64,000 nucleotides of DNA from positions 36,207,470-36,271,469 of the forward strand of contig OY997661.1 of NCBI GenBank assembly GCA_963921795.1, read 5' to 3'. Source of the stretch: Nannobrachium achirus. Lineage: Eukaryota > Chordata > Actinopteri > Myctophiformes > Myctophidae. Shown here in pieces: positions 61,834-64,000 of the stretch. Below the pieces are notes generated by a model, which worked only from the letters and a program-made list of their open reading frames with translations, was not told where the DNA came from and did no database searches. How positions within the stretch are numbered: the stretch's first letter is position 1; every line of letters starts with the position of its first letter. A program made the position numbers and the translations under genes.

Positions 61834-63146
61834 TCACATTGCAGTGTTTTTGTGGATGTTCTGGTGTCTTTTCAGTTGATCCGTTCTACTGAAGCTCTTG
61901 TCGCACTCTTCACAGTGGTAGGGTTCCTCACCAGTGTGCATTCTCTGGTGTCGTTTAAGACTGTTTATAGCAGAGAAGTGTTTTCCACACTGATCACATC
62001 CATAGGGTTTCTCACCAGTGTGAATTTTCTGGTGCCGTATTAATTCTGATGTTGTCTTAAACATGCTCCCACACTGGTCACAGTGGTATGGTTTAATTCC
62101 AGTGTGAATTCTCTGGTGTGATTTAAGGCTGGATATTTGAGAGAAATATGTTCCACACTGAACACATCCATAGGGTTTCTCACCAGTGTGAATTCTCTGG
62201 TGTATTTTAAGGTCTGTCTTTCTAGTGAAGTGTTCTCCACACTGATCACATCCATATGGTTTCTCACCAGTGTGAATTCTCTGGTGTATTTTAAGGCCTG
62301 TCTTTCCAGTGAAGTGTTCTCCACACTGATCACATCCATATGGTTTCTCACCAGTGTGAATTCGCTGGTGCTGTTTTAATGCATCATTCCTCTTAAACCT
62401 GCTCCCACACTGGTCACAGTGGTATGAGTGTTCTCCAGTATGGATTAACTGGTGTCTGTCAAGGTGGGATATTTGAGAGAAATATGTTCCACACTGAACA
62501 CATCCATAGGGTTTCTCGCCAGTATGAATTCTTTTGTGCTGTATACATTCGGCATTCGTCTTAAACTTACTCCCACACTGGTCACAGTTGTATGGTTTTC
62601 CCCCAGTGTGAATTCTCTGGTGTGTTTTAAGGTTGTCCTTTCTAGTGAAGTGTTTTCCACACTGATCACAGCTGTGGTGTTTTGGTTTAGCCAAGCTTCT
62701 TTGTTCATTTATTGCTGGTATGACAGGGAAGCCAGGACGATGCAACACTGCATTGGAAACAAAGACAAAGAGAAGACAGTTGAGAAGATTACATGATTTA
62801 GGATTTAACATCACAGTAAAACCTGCCTCATTTTATAGTCCAAGCTAAATTAACTAGTGATTACAAAATAATCCATGACAGACAACATCTCCAAATGCAT
62901 ATGTCTACATTATAATAAAAAAGAGTGAAATTAGCAGTACTGAATGCAATTGGGTTACAAAGTGATGCAAAACAAAATGTGAGATATTAGAAGAGACTAA
63001 ATGTAACTAATACAAATCTAACCCACAACAATGTTAAAGAACAAATTAACAGACAAACAATCAAAGTATAACTTACAGATATCTCGAAGGCCTTTGGGTT
63101 CCTCCTGTTCGTCAGAATTGTTCCTGGTGCAGTCTAGAGAGTTCAT
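61834..63146 (-). CDS. C2H2 zinc-finger protein, 10 fingers, with replaced 3' UTR (ZNF-J)
   Basis: Exon 1 (63,146-63,077), intron 329 bp, exon 2 (62,747-61,834), with the same 327-aa product as ZNF-D, F and H. Only 146 bp of the normal 3' UTR remain after the stop. Then the sequence enters pseudogene I on the same strand. The first downstream minus-strand AATAAA I see is 61,081-61,076, the old signal of the pseudogene, so a transcript would carry about 750 nt of 3' UTR including dead finger sequence. Coding region and promoter are intact. Confidence 0.86.
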
Positions 63147-63237
63147 CTTCACCTGAAGTCTGGAGTCCACAGTCAGTTCTGGTTGAAATGATTGATATCC
63201 TGGAGGGGTTGTGGAGACATTACAACTACACACTCTT

Positions 63238-63322
63238 CTTATACTAGAGAGCCTGAGGTGGAGCCTCAACTGCTTCAACGATTGGCCAAAGAGTAGAACA
63301 ATAGAACCATCTGTCCACCAAT
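63238..63322 (-). promoter_or_regulatory. TATA/CCAAT promoter of ZNF-J
   Basis: TATAAG (63,243-63,238) and both CCAAT boxes at the spacing seen in ZNF-D. Confidence 0.6.
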
Positions 63323-64000
63323 CACAGCCTACTCGACTATTTAGGTTCAGTCTTCCTTTCAACACTACTTTAATCAAGTGTGAACATTGATATAAATACA
63401 CAACTGTAAAGAAAACAAAGTTAAGTAGACCAATATACAAAGTACTAATACATACAAAGAATGACTTAAAATGTTCAGAAGAGAATGAGAAATTGAATGA
63501 AATTAAACCTAAAAAGCAAACAGTTAACCTGATTACTTGTTGTTCACAAGTTAACCTGATTACTTGTTGTTCACAAGTTAACCTGATTACTTGTTGGGTG
63601 GGTGTGACACTTGTCATTGATTGGTCTATAGCTTTACCATTCACATGTAATTCGGTCAAAGAAGTGCACAGGGATGGTTTTACATTGTCATTAAAGGTCA
63701 GTCATTGTTTTGTCTGAAGATAACAGTATAGTGTTTAATGATGATGGCGCATTGGCAAGTGATTGGTCTATAGCTTTTACATTCACACATGTGTATGCAT
63801 TCACATTACAATTTAAAATGTTTGCTTTTCTCGACAACTCATGACATGCTGTTTTCTTTTACAAAACATACAAGTCTTGTCCTTCAAACGTGTATAATAT
63901 CCACTGTCAGTGTATTTCCTTTCTGTAATGCCTTTTCAGTTGCCATGAAAATTAGATCTTTAATTTTCTTTTCATTTTGTTATGAACATTTACAAAACAT

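Larger units (their letters stand above)
61688..64000. repeat. Tandem unit 4, left-truncated and cut by the window edge
   Basis: It starts at the base equivalent to 37,429 of unit 1 and runs to the end of the window at a constant offset of 24,259 up to at least ZNF-J. The plus-strand 3' exon, twin hairpins and the normal ZNF polyadenylation signal are missing. The minisatellite and pseudogene, if present, lie beyond the edge. Confidence 0.92.

Overview
The window is vertebrate nuclear DNA, almost certainly from a teleost fish. It has long CA/TG, GA, TATC and TCCA microsatellites, many hAT-like inverted-repeat elements, a LINE reverse-transcriptase tail of the type common in fish, and short two-exon C2H2 zinc-finger (ZNF) genes with GT-AG introns, TATA/CCAAT promoters and AATAAA signals. 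Nothing prokaryotic or viral was seen, and the species cannot be named from sequence alone.

Layout. Positions 1-13,900 hold no recognisable gene. They are a mosaic of miniature inverted-repeat elements, several with clean 8-9 bp target-site duplications, plus palindromes and satellites, including an unusual T-rich CTCAA satellite at 8,764-9,290. From 13,900 onward the window is a minus-strand cluster of C2H2 zinc-finger genes made by segmental duplication. ZNF-A (14,246-15,505) is the most diverged copy. ZNF-B and ZNF-C lie in two ~9.6 kb tandem segments (16,811-26,387 and 26,388-34,300). ZNF-D, F, H and J have the same predicted protein and lie in a tandem array of ~9.2 kb units (about 35,300-64,000, running off the right edge). 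Each complete unit also holds a second, older zinc-finger locus (E, G, I) that is a pseudogene carrying the same lesions each time.

All seven intact genes share one design: a 70-nt first coding exon encoding a short acidic leader (MNSLD...EEPK), a short phase-1 intron, and one exon with 9 or 10 tandem fingers ending in NTAT, KTAT or NTAM. No KRAB, SCAN, BTB or FISNA-like domain is visible. The family presumably encodes nuclear sequence-specific DNA-binding proteins. The predicted DNA-contact residues differ between A, B/C and D/F/H/J but not within the recent copies.

The clearest evolutionary events are: a 1,645-bp hAT element in the B segment with an 8-bp target duplication and a matching empty site in the C segment; pseudogene lesions that predate the array; a junction at 61,687/61,688 where unit 3 was cut and joined to the 3' UTR of ZNF-J; twin perfect hairpins at 36,291-36,357 at an old deletion boundary; and an inverted repeat around each pseudogene whose right arm ends at the tandem junction. 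A possible small plus-strand two-exon gene (34,637-35,657) lies between the B/C segments and the D array. Copies this similar could include assembly duplication, so long-read checks matter.
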